A stretch of DNA of 38,959 nt, taken from the NCBI GenBank assembly GCA_009786025.1, contig WQUA01000021.1:1211-40169 (forward strand), read 5' to 3'. Made by a program: the position numbers and the translations under genes. Under the pieces are notes generated by a model. That model worked only from the letters and a program-made list of their open reading frames with translations. It had not been told where the DNA came from and searched no databases. Positions within the stretch are counted from its first letter, which is position 1. The number at the start of each line of letters is the position of its first letter. Shown piece by piece: positions 15,741-24,779 of this stretch. The stretch comes from Pseudomonadota bacterium (GTDB taxonomy: Bacteria > Pseudomonadota > Gammaproteobacteria > Burkholderiales > Casimicrobiaceae).

Positions 15741-16434
15741 CGATGACCAGGAACTGAGCAAACTGCTTGCTGACTGGCTGACCCAGGATGGTTTCGCTGT
15801 GCGTTGCTGCCATGACGCGCGCTCGGCGCTCGCTTCGTTGCGCGACCGCCTGCCCGATGCGCTCGTCCTCGATGTCATGCTGCCCGACGGCAGCGGTCTC
15901 GATTTGCTCAAAACCTTGCGCGAATCTTTCCCGTCGCTGCCGGTGTTGATGCTGTCGGCGCGTGGTGAACCGCTCGATCGCGTTCTGGGTCTCGAACTGG
16001 GCGCCGATGATTATCTTGCCAAGCCTTGTGACCCGCGCGAACTGACCGCCCGTCTGCGCGTTCTGTTGCGTCGCCGCGTTATTGTCGCTTCAACCGATAC
16101 GCCGTCTGTTTTGACCCTCGACGACGTAACACTGTACACGCAGCGCGGCACCGTCGCGTTGCGTGGCCAGTCGACCAGCATCGTGCTGACGCTGACGGAG
16201 GGCCGTATTCTTGAAGCGTTGTTGGCCCGACCTGATCAACCCATCGACAAGGCCGAGTTGTTTAAAGCGGCGCTTGGCCGTAAACCGATGGCTTACGATC
16301 GCAGCCTCGATGTCCACATCAGCAACCTGCGCAAAAAACTTGGCAACCATTCCGATGGCCAAGCCCGCATTGTTGGCCTGCGCGGGCGCGGTTACATGTA
16401 TGTCAGGAACCATGGATCGGAGAGCGGTAAGTAA
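15709..16434 (+). CDS. OmpR/CpxR-family response regulator
   Basis: A 241-residue cytoplasmic transcription factor. The receiver domain has the acidic pocket DDD (11-13), phospho-acceptor Asp55 (VLDVMLPDG) and the conserved Lys in DYLAKPCDP near 106. The C-terminal winged helix has DVHISNLRKKLG and GLRGRGYMYV, typical of the OmpR class. The start ATG lies inside the 3' end of the kinase gene (32-bp overlap), so translation is coupled. The phased TTTAC repeats before both LTXXQ genes are the natural target sites for such a protein. Confidence 0.93.
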   Translation: MNETPTLILVDDDQELSKLLADWLTQDGFAVRCCHDARSALASLRDRLPDALVLDVMLPDGSGLDLLKTLRESFPSLPVLMLSARGEPLDRVLGLELGADDYLAKPCDPRELTARLRVLLRRRVIVASTDTPSVLTLDDVTLYTQRGTVALRGQSTSIVLTLTEGRILEALLARPDQPIDKAELFKAALGRKPMAYDRSLDVHISNLRKKLGNHSDGQARIVGLRGRGYMYVRNHGSESGK

Positions 16435-16491
16435 ATCAGACAAAGCACGGCTCAAGGATTACCGTCTTATCTGAGTGTTATGCTATAGTCA

Positions 16492-16582
16492 TGGCGGAGG
16501 GAGCGGGATTCGAACCCGCGTTAGGGTATTACCCTAAACACGCTTTCCAGGCGTGCGACTTAAACCACTCATCCATCCCTCC
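16492..16582 (-). tRNA. tRNA-Ser (GGA)
   Basis: Reading the minus strand from 16582, the acceptor GGAGGGA pairs with TCCCTCC, followed by discriminator G and an encoded CCA ending at 16492. The anticodon loop is CTGGAAA with anticodon GGA, closed by a GCACGC/GCGTGT stem. A long variable arm (TTAGGGTAATACCCTAA) marks it as a class II tRNA. The T-loop is GGTTCGAATCC. No integrase or attachment-site duplication is seen beside it. Confidence 0.96.
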
Positions 16583-16594
16583 GGCAAGGGCGCA

Positions 16595-16600
16595 ATTGTA
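16595..16600 (-). promoter_or_regulatory. -10 element for tRNA-Ser
   Basis: The minus strand reads TACAAT here, 12 bases before the mature tRNA 5' end, a normal place for a tRNA promoter -10. No good -35 was found at 16-18 bp. Confidence 0.4.
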
Positions 16601-16696
16601 CCTCAAAAACCGATAACATCCGCTGAAAACGCGCTAAAGTAATGCTCGCGCCGCGCCGTCAGGGCGATCAAGCGAACAGGTTCAGCTTTTTTTTCG

Positions 16697-17638
16697 ATGA
16701 CCACCACTCCTAACACTTCTTTACCGACTGTCGCCATTTTGCTCTGTGTCTATCAGGGCGAAGCCTTTTTGGCGCAGCAGCTGGATTCGATCGCCTGTCA
16801 AACCCATTCGCAATGGAAGGTGTACGTTGCCGATGATGGCTCGACCGATCGCACCCGCGCGATTCTCAAAGAACACCAATCGCAATGGGGGGCTGATCGT
16901 TTGTACATCACTGACGGTCCGCAGCGCGGTTTCGCTGCCAATTTTTTGACGCTGTTGTGCCAGGACATTGTTCACGCCGATTATTACACTTACTGCGATC
17001 AGGATGACCTTTGGGAGCCGGACAAGCTGGAGCGGGCATTGCGTTTTGTTTCACCGATCTCTTCCGAAAAACCCGTGCTCTACGCTTCCCGCACTCAGTT
17101 GATTGACGAATCCGGTGCTTCGCTCGGCTTCTCACCGCGCTTCACGCGACCGCCCGCTTTTACCAACGCGCTTGTTCAAAGCATTGGCGGTGGCAACACG
17201 ATGCTCTTCAACGAAGAGGCGCGTCGGTTACTGAAAAGCGTCGGTATTGTCGATATTCCGGCGCATGACTGGTGGACTTATCTTGTCGTTAGTGGTTGTG
17301 GCGGCGCTGTGTTTTACGATCCCAATCCAAGTGTACTGTACCGCCAGCATACGAAAAACCAGATGGGCGCCAACCTCGGGTTCGCTGCCCGTCTTACCCG
17401 CGCTCGCATGTTGCTCGACGGGCAGTTCAGAGCATGGAACACGCGCAACCTGACCGCGCTACGCGCGTTGCGCCCGCAACTCACGCTGGAAAACCAGAAA
17501 ATACTTGATACCTTTACCGCAGTTCGTAGCGATAGCCTGTTCGCTCGCCTCACCGCGCTTCGCCGAAGCGGCGTTTATCGACAAACCTTCGGGGGAAATT
17601 TGGGATTGTTCGTTGCGGCGTGTGGGGGGAAGTTGTAG
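16697..17638 (+). CDS. GT2-family glycosyltransferase, rhamnosyltransferase-like
   Basis: A 313-residue cytoplasmic GT-A fold glycosyltransferase of family GT2. The N-terminal VAILLCVYQGEAFLAQQLDS is the nucleotide-binding start. DDGSTD is at 46-51 and the metal-binding DQDD at 101-104 (CDQDDLWEPDK). The acceptor side has GGGNTMLF and HDWWTYL, and a YRQHTKNQMG motif like that of rhamnosyltransferases building O-antigen or other surface glycans. It stands alone on the plus strand between tRNA-Ser and a repeat cluster. The sugar and acceptor are not certain. Confidence 0.85.
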   Translation: MTTTPNTSLPTVAILLCVYQGEAFLAQQLDSIACQTHSQWKVYVADDGSTDRTRAILKEHQSQWGADRLYITDGPQRGFAANFLTLLCQDIVHADYYTYCDQDDLWEPDKLERALRFVSPISSEKPVLYASRTQLIDESGASLGFSPRFTRPPAFTNALVQSIGGGNTMLFNEEARRLLKSVGIVDIPAHDWWTYLVVSGCGGAVFYDPNPSVLYRQHTKNQMGANLGFAARLTRARMLLDGQFRAWNTRNLTALRALRPQLTLENQKILDTFTAVRSDSLFARLTALRRSGVYRQTFGGNLGLFVAACGGKL

Positions 17639-17654
17639 GCAGGGGGCAGAAATG

Positions 17655-17731
17655 CGTCATTGTGAGCGTAGCGAAGCAATCCAGACACCGGGTAGATTCT
17701 GCGACTCCGCTTTGCTTCGCGCAGAATGACG
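17655..17731. repeat. 77-bp dispersed palindromic repeat (HCERSEAIQ type)
   Basis: The element is bounded by a 7-bp inverted repeat, CGTCATT (17655-17661) and AATGACG (17725-17731). Its left half contains GTGAGCGTAGCGAAGCAAT, which in one frame encodes the well-known spurious peptide MRHCERSEAIQ found at many bacterial repeats. The right half (GCTTTGCTTCGCGCAGAATG) recurs in part near 18506-18534 and as a compact hairpin at 20052-20079. It is non-coding. Confidence 0.7.
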
Positions 17732-17776
17732 GAAATATTCTCCGCGTTCTCCGCGCCTTTGTGTGAATTACACAAA

Positions 17777-17795
17777 GGCGGGTTTGAAACCCGCC
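17777..17795. repeat. short perfect palindrome
   Basis: GGCGGGTTT (17777-17785) and AAACCCGCC (17787-17795) form a perfect 9-bp inverted repeat with a 1-base centre, in the 173-bp gap between the GT2 gene and the mntP stop. It could act as a bidirectional terminator for the converging genes, but lacks a strong T-tract. Confidence 0.5.
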
Positions 17796-17811
17796 CCTAC
17801 ACTAGGCGTTG

Positions 17812-18396
17812 TCAAAAAACGCCGTGCTCTCTAAGAATGTTGATCCCGATGGCGATCAACACCAGGCCGCCGATAACAGTCGCTTTATCACCCAAATGAC
17901 CTTTGGCGGACACCAAACGCCCGAGGTGCATACCGCAAGCGGTCGCGCCGAAGCAGACGATACCGATAACCAGCGCCGGCAGCCAGATGCCGATGTCGAT
18001 CAGCGCGAACGACAATCCCACTGCCAGCGCGTCGATACTGGTTGCAATACCCAGCAGTATCAAGGTACGACCTCGCGTCGGATCGGTGCGGTCGGGGCGC
18101 GGCGCGCCATCTTCAAGTTTGCGATGATCCCACGCTTCTTTCAGCATGTGGATACCGACCAGCGCCAGCAATCCGAACGCCAGCCAATGACCTATCGCTT
18201 CAATATAACGGTAAACGCCGGCGCCGAGCAGCCAGCCGATGATCGGCATTCCGAACTGAAAGCCGCCGAAGGTTCCGGCCATTCGTAGTGTCTGCGGTAT
18301 GGTCACCTGTTTCAACTGAATGCCGGCGGTGATTGCCACGGCGAAGGCATCAGCCGCCAGCGCAAGAGCCAGCATCAAAAGCGTTAGTATCGTCAT
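17812..18396 (-). CDS. mntP: MntP-family manganese efflux pump
   Basis: A 194-residue inner-membrane protein with six predicted helices that exports Mn2+. The two homologous halves each carry the family's acidic membrane motif: ALAADAFAVAITAG near residues 12-25 and GIATSIDALAVGLSFAL near 116-132. The central cytoplasmic loop (HRKLEDGAPRPDRTDPTRGR) is charged. Length matches the ~190-residue family. The start is ATG 18396 behind GAAGAAA. No yybP-ykoY manganese riboswitch could be recognised in the leader, which instead holds a REP-type palindrome. Confidence 0.92.
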   Translation of the reverse strand: MTILTLLMLALALAADAFAVAITAGIQLKQVTIPQTLRMAGTFGGFQFGMPIIGWLLGAGVYRYIEAIGHWLAFGLLALVGIHMLKEAWDHRKLEDGAPRPDRTDPTRGRTLILLGIATSIDALAVGLSFALIDIGIWLPALVIGIVCFGATACGMHLGRLVSAKGHLGDKATVIGGLVLIAIGINILREHGVF

Positions 18397-18471
18397 AAGT
18401 TTTTCTTCAAAAATGTTTTAACCGCAAAGATCAGAAATCAGAGATCCCCCCTCTCTTCCGGCCTTTGGCCA

Positions 18472-18494
18472 CCCTCTCCCACGAGGGGAGAGGG
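18472..18494. repeat. REP-type palindrome CCCTCTCCC-N5-GGGAGAGGG
   Basis: CCCTCTCCC (18472-18480) and GGGAGAGGG (18486-18494) form a perfect 9-bp stem with a 5-base loop, in the gap between rarA and mntP. The same stem with a 5-base loop recurs at 38876-38898, and a variant at 38476-38500. Nearby, 18506-18534 carries a partial copy of the 17655 repeat. The rest of this 193-bp gap holds nothing else that I can identify. Confidence 0.7.
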
Positions 18495-18589
18495 TTTGTG
18501 GATTTTGCGATTTCGCTTTGCTTTGCGCAGAATGACATCCGTCTTCACGTGAGATATTTTTTACGCTCTTTGCATTCTCTGCGATTAAA

Positions 18590-19942
18590 TTACTTCTTCC
18601 CACCCGCCGTCCGTCGCTTGTTTCCCGCTTCCCGATCGCGTCGCCGTAACTCCGCCAATTTTTCGCCGATTTTTGCTTCGAGTCCGCGCGATGTCGGGCG
18701 GTACCAGTTCGGTTCTGCCATATCGTCCGGCAAATACGTTTCGCCTGCCGCGTAGCCATCCTCTTCGTCGTGGGCGTAGCGATAATCGTGGCCATAGCCC
18801 AATTCTTTCATCAATCGCGTTGGTGCGTTGCGCAAGTGCATCGGCACCGGCCTTGAGCGGTCGGCACGAATGAATGCGCGCGCCGCGCCATACGCCAGAT
18901 AACCGGCGTTGCTTTTCGGCGCGACCGACAAGTACAGAACCGCTTGCGCCAGCGCCAGTTCTCCTTCGGGTGAGCCGAGGCGTTCGTAAGTCTCGGCGGC
19001 GGCGTTGACGATTTGCGTTGCGCGCGGGTCGGCCAAACCGATGTCTTCCCATGCCATTCGGACAATGCGTCGCGCCAGATAGCGCGGGTCGGCGCCGCCG
19101 TCGAGCATCCGGCACAGCCAGTAAAGCGCCGCATCAGGGTGCGAACCGCGTACCGCTTTGTGCAATGCCGAAATTTGATCATAAAAGGCTTCGCCGCCTT
19201 TATCGAACTGCCGCAGCGAACGCGCCAGCGCCGATTCGACAAACGCAGCATCAAGCGTGACTGGCTTTTCCTGACGCGCGGCTTCTTCGAGCGCAACGCC
19301 CAACTGTTCGACGAGGTTGATCAGACGCCGCCCGTCGCCATCGGCGTAAGCGATCAAAATCTGTCGCACTTCCTCCGGCAGTGTATGCCCTGGCAGCGCC
19401 GCCTTCAACGCTCGGTCAAGCAACTGCGCAAGCTCATCAGCAGAAAGTGGTTGCAACACATAAACCGTCGCTCGCGATAGCAATGCGCCGATCACTTCAA
19501 ACGACGGATTTTCCGTTGTCGCTCCGATAAACGTGAACAAGCCGCTTTCAACATGCGGCAAAAACGCATCCTGCTGCGCCTTATTGAAACGGTGCACTTC
19601 GTCAACGAACAAAATCGTCGAGCGCCCCATCTGTGCCTGCGTATTCTCCGCCTGAATCACCGCATCACGGATGTCCTTGACGCCGGACAACACCGCCGAT
19701 AGCGCAATGAATTCCGCGTGAAACGCTTCCGCCATCAGTCGCGCCAAAGTAGTTTTGCCGACGCCGGGCGGCCCCCACAAAATCATCGAGTGTGGCTTGC
19801 CTAGATGGAAAGCCGTCGCCAGCGGTTTTCCCGGCCCCAACAAATGCCGTTGCCCGATCACCTCGTCAAGCGTTTTCGGTCGCAAGCGCTCCGCCAGCGG
19901 CTGCGAGGCTTGCGGGACTTTGACGGTGAATAAGTCACTCAT
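18590..19942 (-). CDS. rarA: replication-associated recombination protein RarA (MgsA)
   Basis: A 450-residue cytoplasmic AAA+ ATPase that acts at stalled replication forks. Walker A GPPGVGKT is at 57-64 and Walker B ILFVDEVH at 110-117. Sensor 1 is in IGATTENPSFEV, and the C-terminal tetramerisation and clamp-loader-like region has RRIVRMAWEDIGLADP and GYLAYGAARAF. The LAERLRPKTLDEVIGQRHLL start matches RarA rather than RuvB. The C-terminal basic tail is usual for the family. The start at ATG 19942 has no good ribosome binding site. Upstream on the opposite strand is an AGGAGG that does not serve it. Confidence 0.95.
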   Translation of the reverse strand: MSDLFTVKVPQASQPLAERLRPKTLDEVIGQRHLLGPGKPLATAFHLGKPHSMILWGPPGVGKTTLARLMAEAFHAEFIALSAVLSGVKDIRDAVIQAENTQAQMGRSTILFVDEVHRFNKAQQDAFLPHVESGLFTFIGATTENPSFEVIGALLSRATVYVLQPLSADELAQLLDRALKAALPGHTLPEEVRQILIAYADGDGRRLINLVEQLGVALEEAARQEKPVTLDAAFVESALARSLRQFDKGGEAFYDQISALHKAVRGSHPDAALYWLCRMLDGGADPRYLARRIVRMAWEDIGLADPRATQIVNAAAETYERLGSPEGELALAQAVLYLSVAPKSNAGYLAYGAARAFIRADRSRPVPMHLRNAPTRLMKELGYGHDYRYAHDEEDGYAAGETYLPDDMAEPNWYRPTSRGLEAKIGEKLAELRRRDREAGNKRRTAGGKK

Positions 19943-20051
19943 AAGGAGGAGCCGCCGATCAACAGGAGGGAATTATGCAATGCTAAAAGGTATTTCGCGG
20001 CAGCGCAAACCGGGGATGGCGGCTGGTTCCTGGTGTTGATAACGCGCTATC

Positions 20052-20079
20052 GTCATTCTGCGACTTTGCGCAAAATGAC
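20052..20079. repeat. compact hairpin related to the 17655 repeat
   Basis: GTCATT-C-TGCG pairs with CGCA-A-AATGAC around a short loop. The arms match the right half of the repeat at 17655-17731 (GCAGAATGAC). It sits in the 202-bp gap between rarA and the cyclic-nucleotide-binding gene and may be a solo REP-type unit. Confidence 0.6.
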
Positions 20080-20144
20080 ATGTATTCACGTCGATGGAAA
20101 ATGCTCCAACTTACGGCAAAGGCAGTGCCTGAAGCTCTACGATT

Positions 20145-20627
20145 TCAATACCGCCCTTGCTGCTTGTAGATGTAGTTGGCCAGCTCGGTTTGCTGCATGG
20201 ACAGCCGGTACTGAACCTGGTGAGCAACGCGCAGGATCGCCCGCATCACGTTATAGACAATGCGGGGCTCTTTATCGAGCAGCGACTCCAGATGAGTGCG
20301 GCTGATCGTGAATGTTTGTGTCGGCGCTATCGCGACCAATGAGGCATAGCGCTGGGTATTGTCCATGAAGCCCAGCTCACCGGCAAAATTGCCGGCGGTG
20401 ATTGTGTTGAGCAGCACTTGATCGGGAGTTCCGGCGTTCTTGATGACGCCGAGCGAGCCCTTGACGATGACTTGCAGATTTTCGTCGGATGTCCGCTCGT
20501 GAACCAGAATATCGCCTTCCTGATAATCGTGCATCTCGATGAGGGAGGCCAATATTTTGCATTGTTCGGGATTGAGTTCGGCTGCCAGCTTGCTTTGGCT
20601 GAGAACTTCAAAACGTACGTCATCCAT
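20145..20627 (-). CDS. cyclic nucleotide-binding domain protein
   Basis: A 160-residue single-domain cNMP-binding protein without a DNA-binding helix-turn-helix. The beta-roll is clear: YQEGDILVHERTSDENLQVI, a GSLGVIK turn, then the phosphate-binding cassette GNFAGELGFMDNTQRYASL with the conserved Glu and Arg needed to hold the cyclic phosphate. A C-terminal helix (VMRAILRVAHQVQYRLSMQQ) follows. It is probably a stand-alone cAMP or c-di-GMP sensor or a protein-interaction module. GGGGTGG precedes the ATG at 20627. It lies between rarA and rpsU, both on the same strand, without operon-like spacing. Confidence 0.85.
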   Translation of the reverse strand: MDDVRFEVLSQSKLAAELNPEQCKILASLIEMHDYQEGDILVHERTSDENLQVIVKGSLGVIKNAGTPDQVLLNTITAGNFAGELGFMDNTQRYASLVAIAPTQTFTISRTHLESLLDKEPRIVYNVMRAILRVAHQVQYRLSMQQTELANYIYKQQGRY

Positions 20628-20835
20628 GATCCACCCCTGCTAAAAAAGAATATAAAAACGGGAGAGATGATACCTGAGATTCGGGCGATGTAAAACGTGA
20701 TGAAAAAAGGGTTAATACGAAACCAAAACGGCGCCGGCCGGAGGGCGACGCCATAAAGCTGAAGCGATGCTTCGAGAAACTGCCCATACAGAGAGTGAGG
20801 GCAAAGGGGCTGTTTTGGGTTCGGGTACGCCGGGA

Positions 20836-21048
20836 TCAGTAGAGCTTCGGCGGCAGTTGCTGGCTACGCAGGCGCTTGTGGTGGCGCTTGGCGGCGGCGG
20901 CTTTTTTGCGTTTGCGTTCGGAGGTCGGCTTTTCGTAGAACTCACGGGCGCGCAGTTCGGTGAGCAGGCCAGTTTTTTCAATGGTGCGCTTAAAGCGGCG
21001 CAAAGCAGCTTCAAACGGTTCGTTTTCGCGGACGCGGACGTTAGGCAT
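20836..21048 (-). CDS. rpsU: 30S ribosomal protein S21
   Basis: A 70-residue highly basic protein of the small ribosomal subunit. It starts at ATG 21048 behind AAAGGA and reads [20 protein letters not shown]. The [19 protein letters not shown] core and basic RHHKRLRSQ tail are diagnostic. A longer open frame to 21330 is not used because S21 starts at MPNV. It is monocistronic here, not in the classical rpsU-dnaG-rpoD arrangement. Confidence 0.97.
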   Translation of the reverse strand: MPNVRVRENEPFEAALRRFKRTIEKTGLLTELRAREFYEKPTSERKRKKAAAAKRHHKRLRSQQLPPKLY

Positions 21049-21103
21049 GTAGCAGAATCCTTTGTAAAAAAGTGGGCATAAACCCGAGATCGGTAAATAT
21101 AAA

Positions 21104-21109
21104 ATTATA
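21104..21109 (-). promoter_or_regulatory. -10 element of the rpsU promoter
   Basis: The minus strand reads TATAAT here, 55 bases before the rpsU start codon. A TTTACT 18 bp further upstream (21128-21133) is a modest -35. Both lie in the 265-bp gap shared with uraA, where nothing else was found. Confidence 0.5.
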
Positions 21110-21313
21110 GCGTCTTTAGGGAGGTGGAGTAAAGCAGCGCAACCATTCGGCGGTGGGAATAAGGCGGAGACAACACAAAAGGCGACAATTCCGGGCGGGA
21201 TGCGCAGGGCATTGGGCGGCTTTTTGCCGTGTGGAAACACCGGAAATCGCCTCCCCAAACCGGGGGTGGAGCTATACAATGCAGCCGATTGAGAAGAAAA
21301 GGAAGGGGAAGTT

Positions 21314-22582
21314 ATGACGCGCCGAATCATTGGGGTAGAGGAGCGGCCGCCGCTATTGGAGATGCTGCCGCTGAGTTTTCAGCATTTGTTCGCGATGTTC
21401 GGGGCGACGGTTCTGGTGCCGATCTTGTTCAAGGTCAACCCGGCGACGGTGCTGCTGTTCAACGGGATCGGCACGATTTTGTATCTGATTATCTGTAAAG
21501 GACGGATTCCGGCCTATCTGGGATCGAGTTTCGCGTTTCTATCGCCGGTGTTGCTGATTTTGCCGCAGTACGGGTATGAAGCGGCACTGGGTGGATTCAT
21601 CGCGGTGGGCGCGGTGTTTTGTCTGGTTTCGTTGATCGTCGCCAGGGTCGGCATCGGCTGGATCAAGGTGGTGTTTCCGCCGGCAGCAATGGGTGCGATT
21701 GTGGCGGTGATCGGACTTGAACTGGCGGGAGTGGCCGCCGATATGGCCGGGTTGCTGCCGAAAGCGGGCGAGGTCGCCGACCCGGTAACGGTGGCGATTT
21801 CGCTGTTTACGCTGGCGGTGACGGTGCTGGTGTCGGTTGTGTTTCGCGGTTTTCTGGCGATTATTCCGGTGTTGATCGGTGTGCTGGCTGGTTATACGCT
21901 GGCGTTTTTCATGGGTAAGGTGGATTTCACGCCGGTCGCCGATGCGGCCTGGTTCGCGTTGCCGACGTTTTATACGCCGAAATTTGAATGGATCGTGATT
22001 CTCACCATTTTGCCGGCGGCGCTGGTGGTGGTCGCCGAACATATCGGGCACCTGATCGTGACTGCCAATATCGTCGGCAAGGATTTGATGCGCGAGCCGG
22101 GACTGCATCGCTCGATGCTCGGTAACGGCGTATCGACGATACTGTCCGGCTTCTTCGGGTCGTCGCCGAACACGACGTACGGCGAAAATATCGGCGTGCT
22201 GGCGATTTCAAAAGTTTATAGCACCTGGGTGATCGGTGGTGCGGCGGTGCTGGCGATTTTGTTGTCGTGCGCCGGCAAGCTGGCGGCGGTGATTCAGGCG
22301 ATTCCGGTACCGGTGATGGGCGGTGTGTCGCTGTTGCTGTTTGGCGTGATCGGCGCTTCGGGCATCCGCGTGCTGGTTGACGCCAAAGTCGACTACAGCA
22401 AGGCGCAAAATCTGATTCTGACCTCGGTCGTGCTGATTGTCGGCGTTTCCGGCGCCAAGCTGCACATGGGCGCGGTCGAGCTGAAGGGGATGGCGCTGGC
22501 GACGGTGATCGGCGTCGGCATGAGCCTGATTTTCAAGGGGATCGAAAAACTGCGCGACGGGGAAGCGACAGCGGCGAGCTAA
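21314..22582 (+). CDS. uraA: uracil permease, NCS2 family
   Basis: A 422-residue inner-membrane uracil:proton symporter of the nucleobase-cation symporter 2 family, with 13-14 hydrophobic helices. Family motifs are [14 protein letters not shown] near residues 23-36, [19 protein letters not shown], the substrate-site Glu in [12 protein letters not shown] near 240, and the NCS2 signature in [19 protein letters not shown] near 282-300. Length is near E. coli UraA (429). AAGGGGAAG precedes the ATG. It is monocistronic, 67 bp ahead of recA. Confidence 0.93.
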   Translation: MTRRIIGVEERPPLLEMLPLSFQHLFAMFGATVLVPILFKVNPATVLLFNGIGTILYLIICKGRIPAYLGSSFAFLSPVLLILPQYGYEAALGGFIAVGAVFCLVSLIVARVGIGWIKVVFPPAAMGAIVAVIGLELAGVAADMAGLLPKAGEVADPVTVAISLFTLAVTVLVSVVFRGFLAIIPVLIGVLAGYTLAFFMGKVDFTPVADAAWFALPTFYTPKFEWIVILTILPAALVVVAEHIGHLIVTANIVGKDLMREPGLHRSMLGNGVSTILSGFFGSSPNTTYGENIGVLAISKVYSTWVIGGAAVLAILLSCAGKLAAVIQAIPVPVMGGVSLLLFGVIGASGIRVLVDAKVDYSKAQNLILTSVVLIVGVSGAKLHMGAVELKGMALATVIGVGMSLIFKGIEKLRDGEATAAS

Positions 22583-22649
22583 GCGCGCTTTATGCGATAA
22601 TCGTACTCCTGCAAGTTTCACGAATTTCAATCGACGGATGGGTTTCACT

Positions 22650-23723
22650 ATGGCAAACGAAAAAGGTAAAGCGGAAGAAAAAATCAGTAGCGGTGAAAAA
22701 GGCAAGGCTTTAGCAGCGGCGCTGGCGCAAATCGAAAAACAGTTCGGCAAAGGCTCGATCATGAAAATGGGCGAGTCGCAGATTCAAGGCGATTTACAGG
22801 TGATCCCGACTGGCTCGCTGGGGCTGGACATCGCGCTCGGCGCCGGCGGCTTGCCGCGTGGGCGGGTGGTGGAAGTGTATGGGCCGGAGGCGTCGGGCAA
22901 GACGACTTTGTGTTTGCAAGTGGTCGCCGAGGCGCAAAAAATGGGCGGAACGGCGGCATATATCGACGCTGAAAACGCGCTCGATCCGGTTTACGCCGGC
23001 AAGCTTGGCGTCAACGTCGGCGATTTGCTGATTTCACAGCCGGACACCGGCGAACAGGCGCTGGAAATCGCCGACATGCTGGTGCGTTCAGGCGGTGTTG
23101 ACCTCATCGTGATCGACTCGGTGGCGGCACTGGTGCCGAAGGCCGAAATCGAGGGCGAAATGGGCGATCAGTTACCGGGCTTGCAGGCGCGGCTGATGAG
23201 CCAGGCGTTGCGCAAACTGACCGGCAACATCAAGCGCGCCAACGTGCTGGTGATCTTCATCAACCAGATTCGGATGAAGATCGGCGTGATGTTCGGCAAT
23301 CCGGAGACGACGACAGGCGGCAATGCGCTGAAGTTTTACGCTTCGGTGCGTCTGGACATCCGTCGTATCGGCGGGATCAAGAAGGGCGACGAAGTGATCG
23401 GCAACGAAACCCGCGTCAAAGTCGTCAAAAACAAGATCGCGCCGCCGTTCAAGGAGGCGTTGTTCGACATTCTCTACGGCGAGGGTATCTCGCATGAGGG
23501 CGAGCTGATCGAGTTGGGCGTTCAGTATAAAATCATTGAAAAATCCGGCGCCTGGTATGCTTACAAAGGTGAAAAAATCGGACAGGGCAAGGATAATGTG
23601 CGCGACTACCTGAAAGCCAATCTGGCAGTGGCGCAGGAGATCGAAGCCAAAGTGCGGGAAGCTGCCAAAGTGCGCGGGCCGGTTGCGGACGAAGCGCCGA
23701 ACAGAAAGGGCGACGACGCGTAA
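22650..23723 (+). CDS. recA: recombinase RecA
   Basis: A 357-residue recombinase. Walker [10 protein letters not shown] is at 78-86. MAW-type residues are in [17 protein letters not shown], and loop L1/L2 regions are present ([40 protein letters not shown]). The sequence is closest to betaproteobacterial RecA. An in-frame ATG at 22638 would add four residues; [11 protein letters not shown] at 22650 is the more usual start. I saw no CTGT-N8-ACAG LexA box upstream. Many betaproteobacteria have recX directly after recA; here pdxS follows instead. Confidence 0.97.
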   Translation: MANEKGKAEEKISSGEKGKALAAALAQIEKQFGKGSIMKMGESQIQGDLQVIPTGSLGLDIALGAGGLPRGRVVEVYGPEASGKTTLCLQVVAEAQKMGGTAAYIDAENALDPVYAGKLGVNVGDLLISQPDTGEQALEIADMLVRSGGVDLIVIDSVAALVPKAEIEGEMGDQLPGLQARLMSQALRKLTGNIKRANVLVIFINQIRMKIGVMFGNPETTTGGNALKFYASVRLDIRRIGGIKKGDEVIGNETRVKVVKNKIAPPFKEALFDILYGEGISHEGELIELGVQYKIIEKSGAWYAYKGEKIGQGKDNVRDYLKANLAVAQEIEAKVREAAKVRGPVADEAPNRKGDDA

Positions 23724-23810
23724 TTGCGGCGTTTGGAGTTTCCGAGATGATGTTTAATGGCCGGGATTTCATTCCGAACCTTCCCGGCGGATTTTCTTGA
23801 TACTTTAATT

Positions 23811-24704
23811 ATGACTACACTCAATAAAGAAGCAGCCTTCAAGGCTAAAACCGAAATAATAAAGAAGTTGAACGGCGGCGTTATTATGGACGTCGTCAAC
23901 CCCGAACAGGCAAAAATTGCCCAAGAAGCGGGCGCAGTAGCCGTTATGGCGCTGGAGCGCGTTCCCTCGGACATTCGCGCACAGGGTGGCGTCGCCCGTA
24001 TGTCCGATCCCGAAATGATTGTCGGCATTCAAAAAGCGGTTTCCATACCTGTGATGGCAAAAGCGCGGATCGGACACATTATCGAAGCCCGCGTGTTGGA
24101 AGCATTGGGTATAGATTGTATTGACGAAAGCGAAGTGCTGACGCCTGCCGACGATGTGTATCACACATTCAAGCATGATTTCAAAACGCCTTTCGTTTGC
24201 GGCGCGCGCAATTTGGGCGAAGCTTTGCGCCGCATCGGCGAAGGCGCCGCCATGATCCGCACCAAGGGCGAAGCCGGAACGGGCGATGTCGTCGAAGCCG
24301 TGCGCCATATCCGTCAAGTCAACGAAGATATTCGGCGGGTGCTTGGCGCCACACCGATGGAACTGATGACCATTGCCAAGGAATTGGGTGCTCCTTACGA
24401 GTTGATACTGCAAGTAAAAGAATTGGGGCGTCTCCCGGTGGTCAATTTTGCCGCCGGCGGTGTGGCTACTCCTGCCGATGCAGCTCTGATGATGGAATTG
24501 GGTTGCGATGGCGTGTTTGTCGGCTCCGGCATCTTCAAATCCAGTAACCCGGCCAAACGTGCAAAAGCCATCGTTGAAGCCGTTGCCAACTATAAAAACG
24601 CCCAGCTTATCGCCGAAGTTTCCAAAGGGCTCGGCGAAGCCATGCGCGGACAAAGCATTGCGCAAATGGAGGACAAAGAAAAAATGGCGGGCAGGGGCTG
24701 GTAG
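23811..24704 (+). CDS. pdxS: pyridoxal 5'-phosphate synthase subunit PdxS
   Basis: A 297-residue (beta/alpha)8 enzyme of the DXP-independent vitamin B6 route. It makes PLP from ribose 5-phosphate, glyceraldehyde 3-phosphate and ammonia. Catalytic residues are in place: Asp27 (VIMDVV), Lys84 (VMAKARIGH) and Lys152 (RTKGEAGTG), each offset by three from B. subtilis numbering. The C-terminus ends KMAGRGW as in the family. The start is ATG 23811 ([13 protein letters not shown]); a frame extension to 23757 adds nothing family-like. No ribosome binding site is obvious. No pdxT glutaminase gene follows, although pdxS and pdxT are normally adjacent. Confidence 0.95.
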   Translation: MTTLNKEAAFKAKTEIIKKLNGGVIMDVVNPEQAKIAQEAGAVAVMALERVPSDIRAQGGVARMSDPEMIVGIQKAVSIPVMAKARIGHIIEARVLEALGIDCIDESEVLTPADDVYHTFKHDFKTPFVCGARNLGEALRRIGEGAAMIRTKGEAGTGDVVEAVRHIRQVNEDIRRVLGATPMELMTIAKELGAPYELILQVKELGRLPVVNFAAGGVATPADAALMMELGCDGVFVGSGIFKSSNPAKRAKAIVEAVANYKNAQLIAEVSKGLGEAMRGQSIAQMEDKEKMAGRGW

Positions 24705-24752
24705 GACAGGCCATCTGTTATCCGAAAAAATAGGATAGGCAAGCGTAGATCG

Positions 24753-24779
24753 CATCGAGGTGAACCCGCGAACTCGATG
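24753..24779. other. hairpin in the pdxS-downstream gap
   Basis: CATCGAG (24753-24759) and CTCGATG (24773-24779) form a 7-bp stem with a 13-base loop, just before the secreted-protein gene. There is no T-tract, so it is not a clear terminator. Confidence 0.3.

Noticed and set aside
16492-16582. tRNA-Ser as an integration site for a genomic island
   Set aside because: No integrase and no direct-repeat copy of the tRNA 3' end was found in the window.
18397-18589. Manganese (yybP-ykoY) riboswitch before mntP
   Set aside because: The leader shows only REP-type palindromes; the conserved yybP-ykoY core was not found by eye.
19965-20039. Mini-frame starting MLKGISRQRKPGMAAG behind a strong AGGAGGG
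   Set aside because: Only 19 codons and no conservation evidence; the purine-rich motif may be chance upstream of rarA.
22583-22649. LexA (SOS) box before recA
   Set aside because: No CTGT-N8-ACAG or close variant was seen in the 67-bp gap; another LexA type could still be used.
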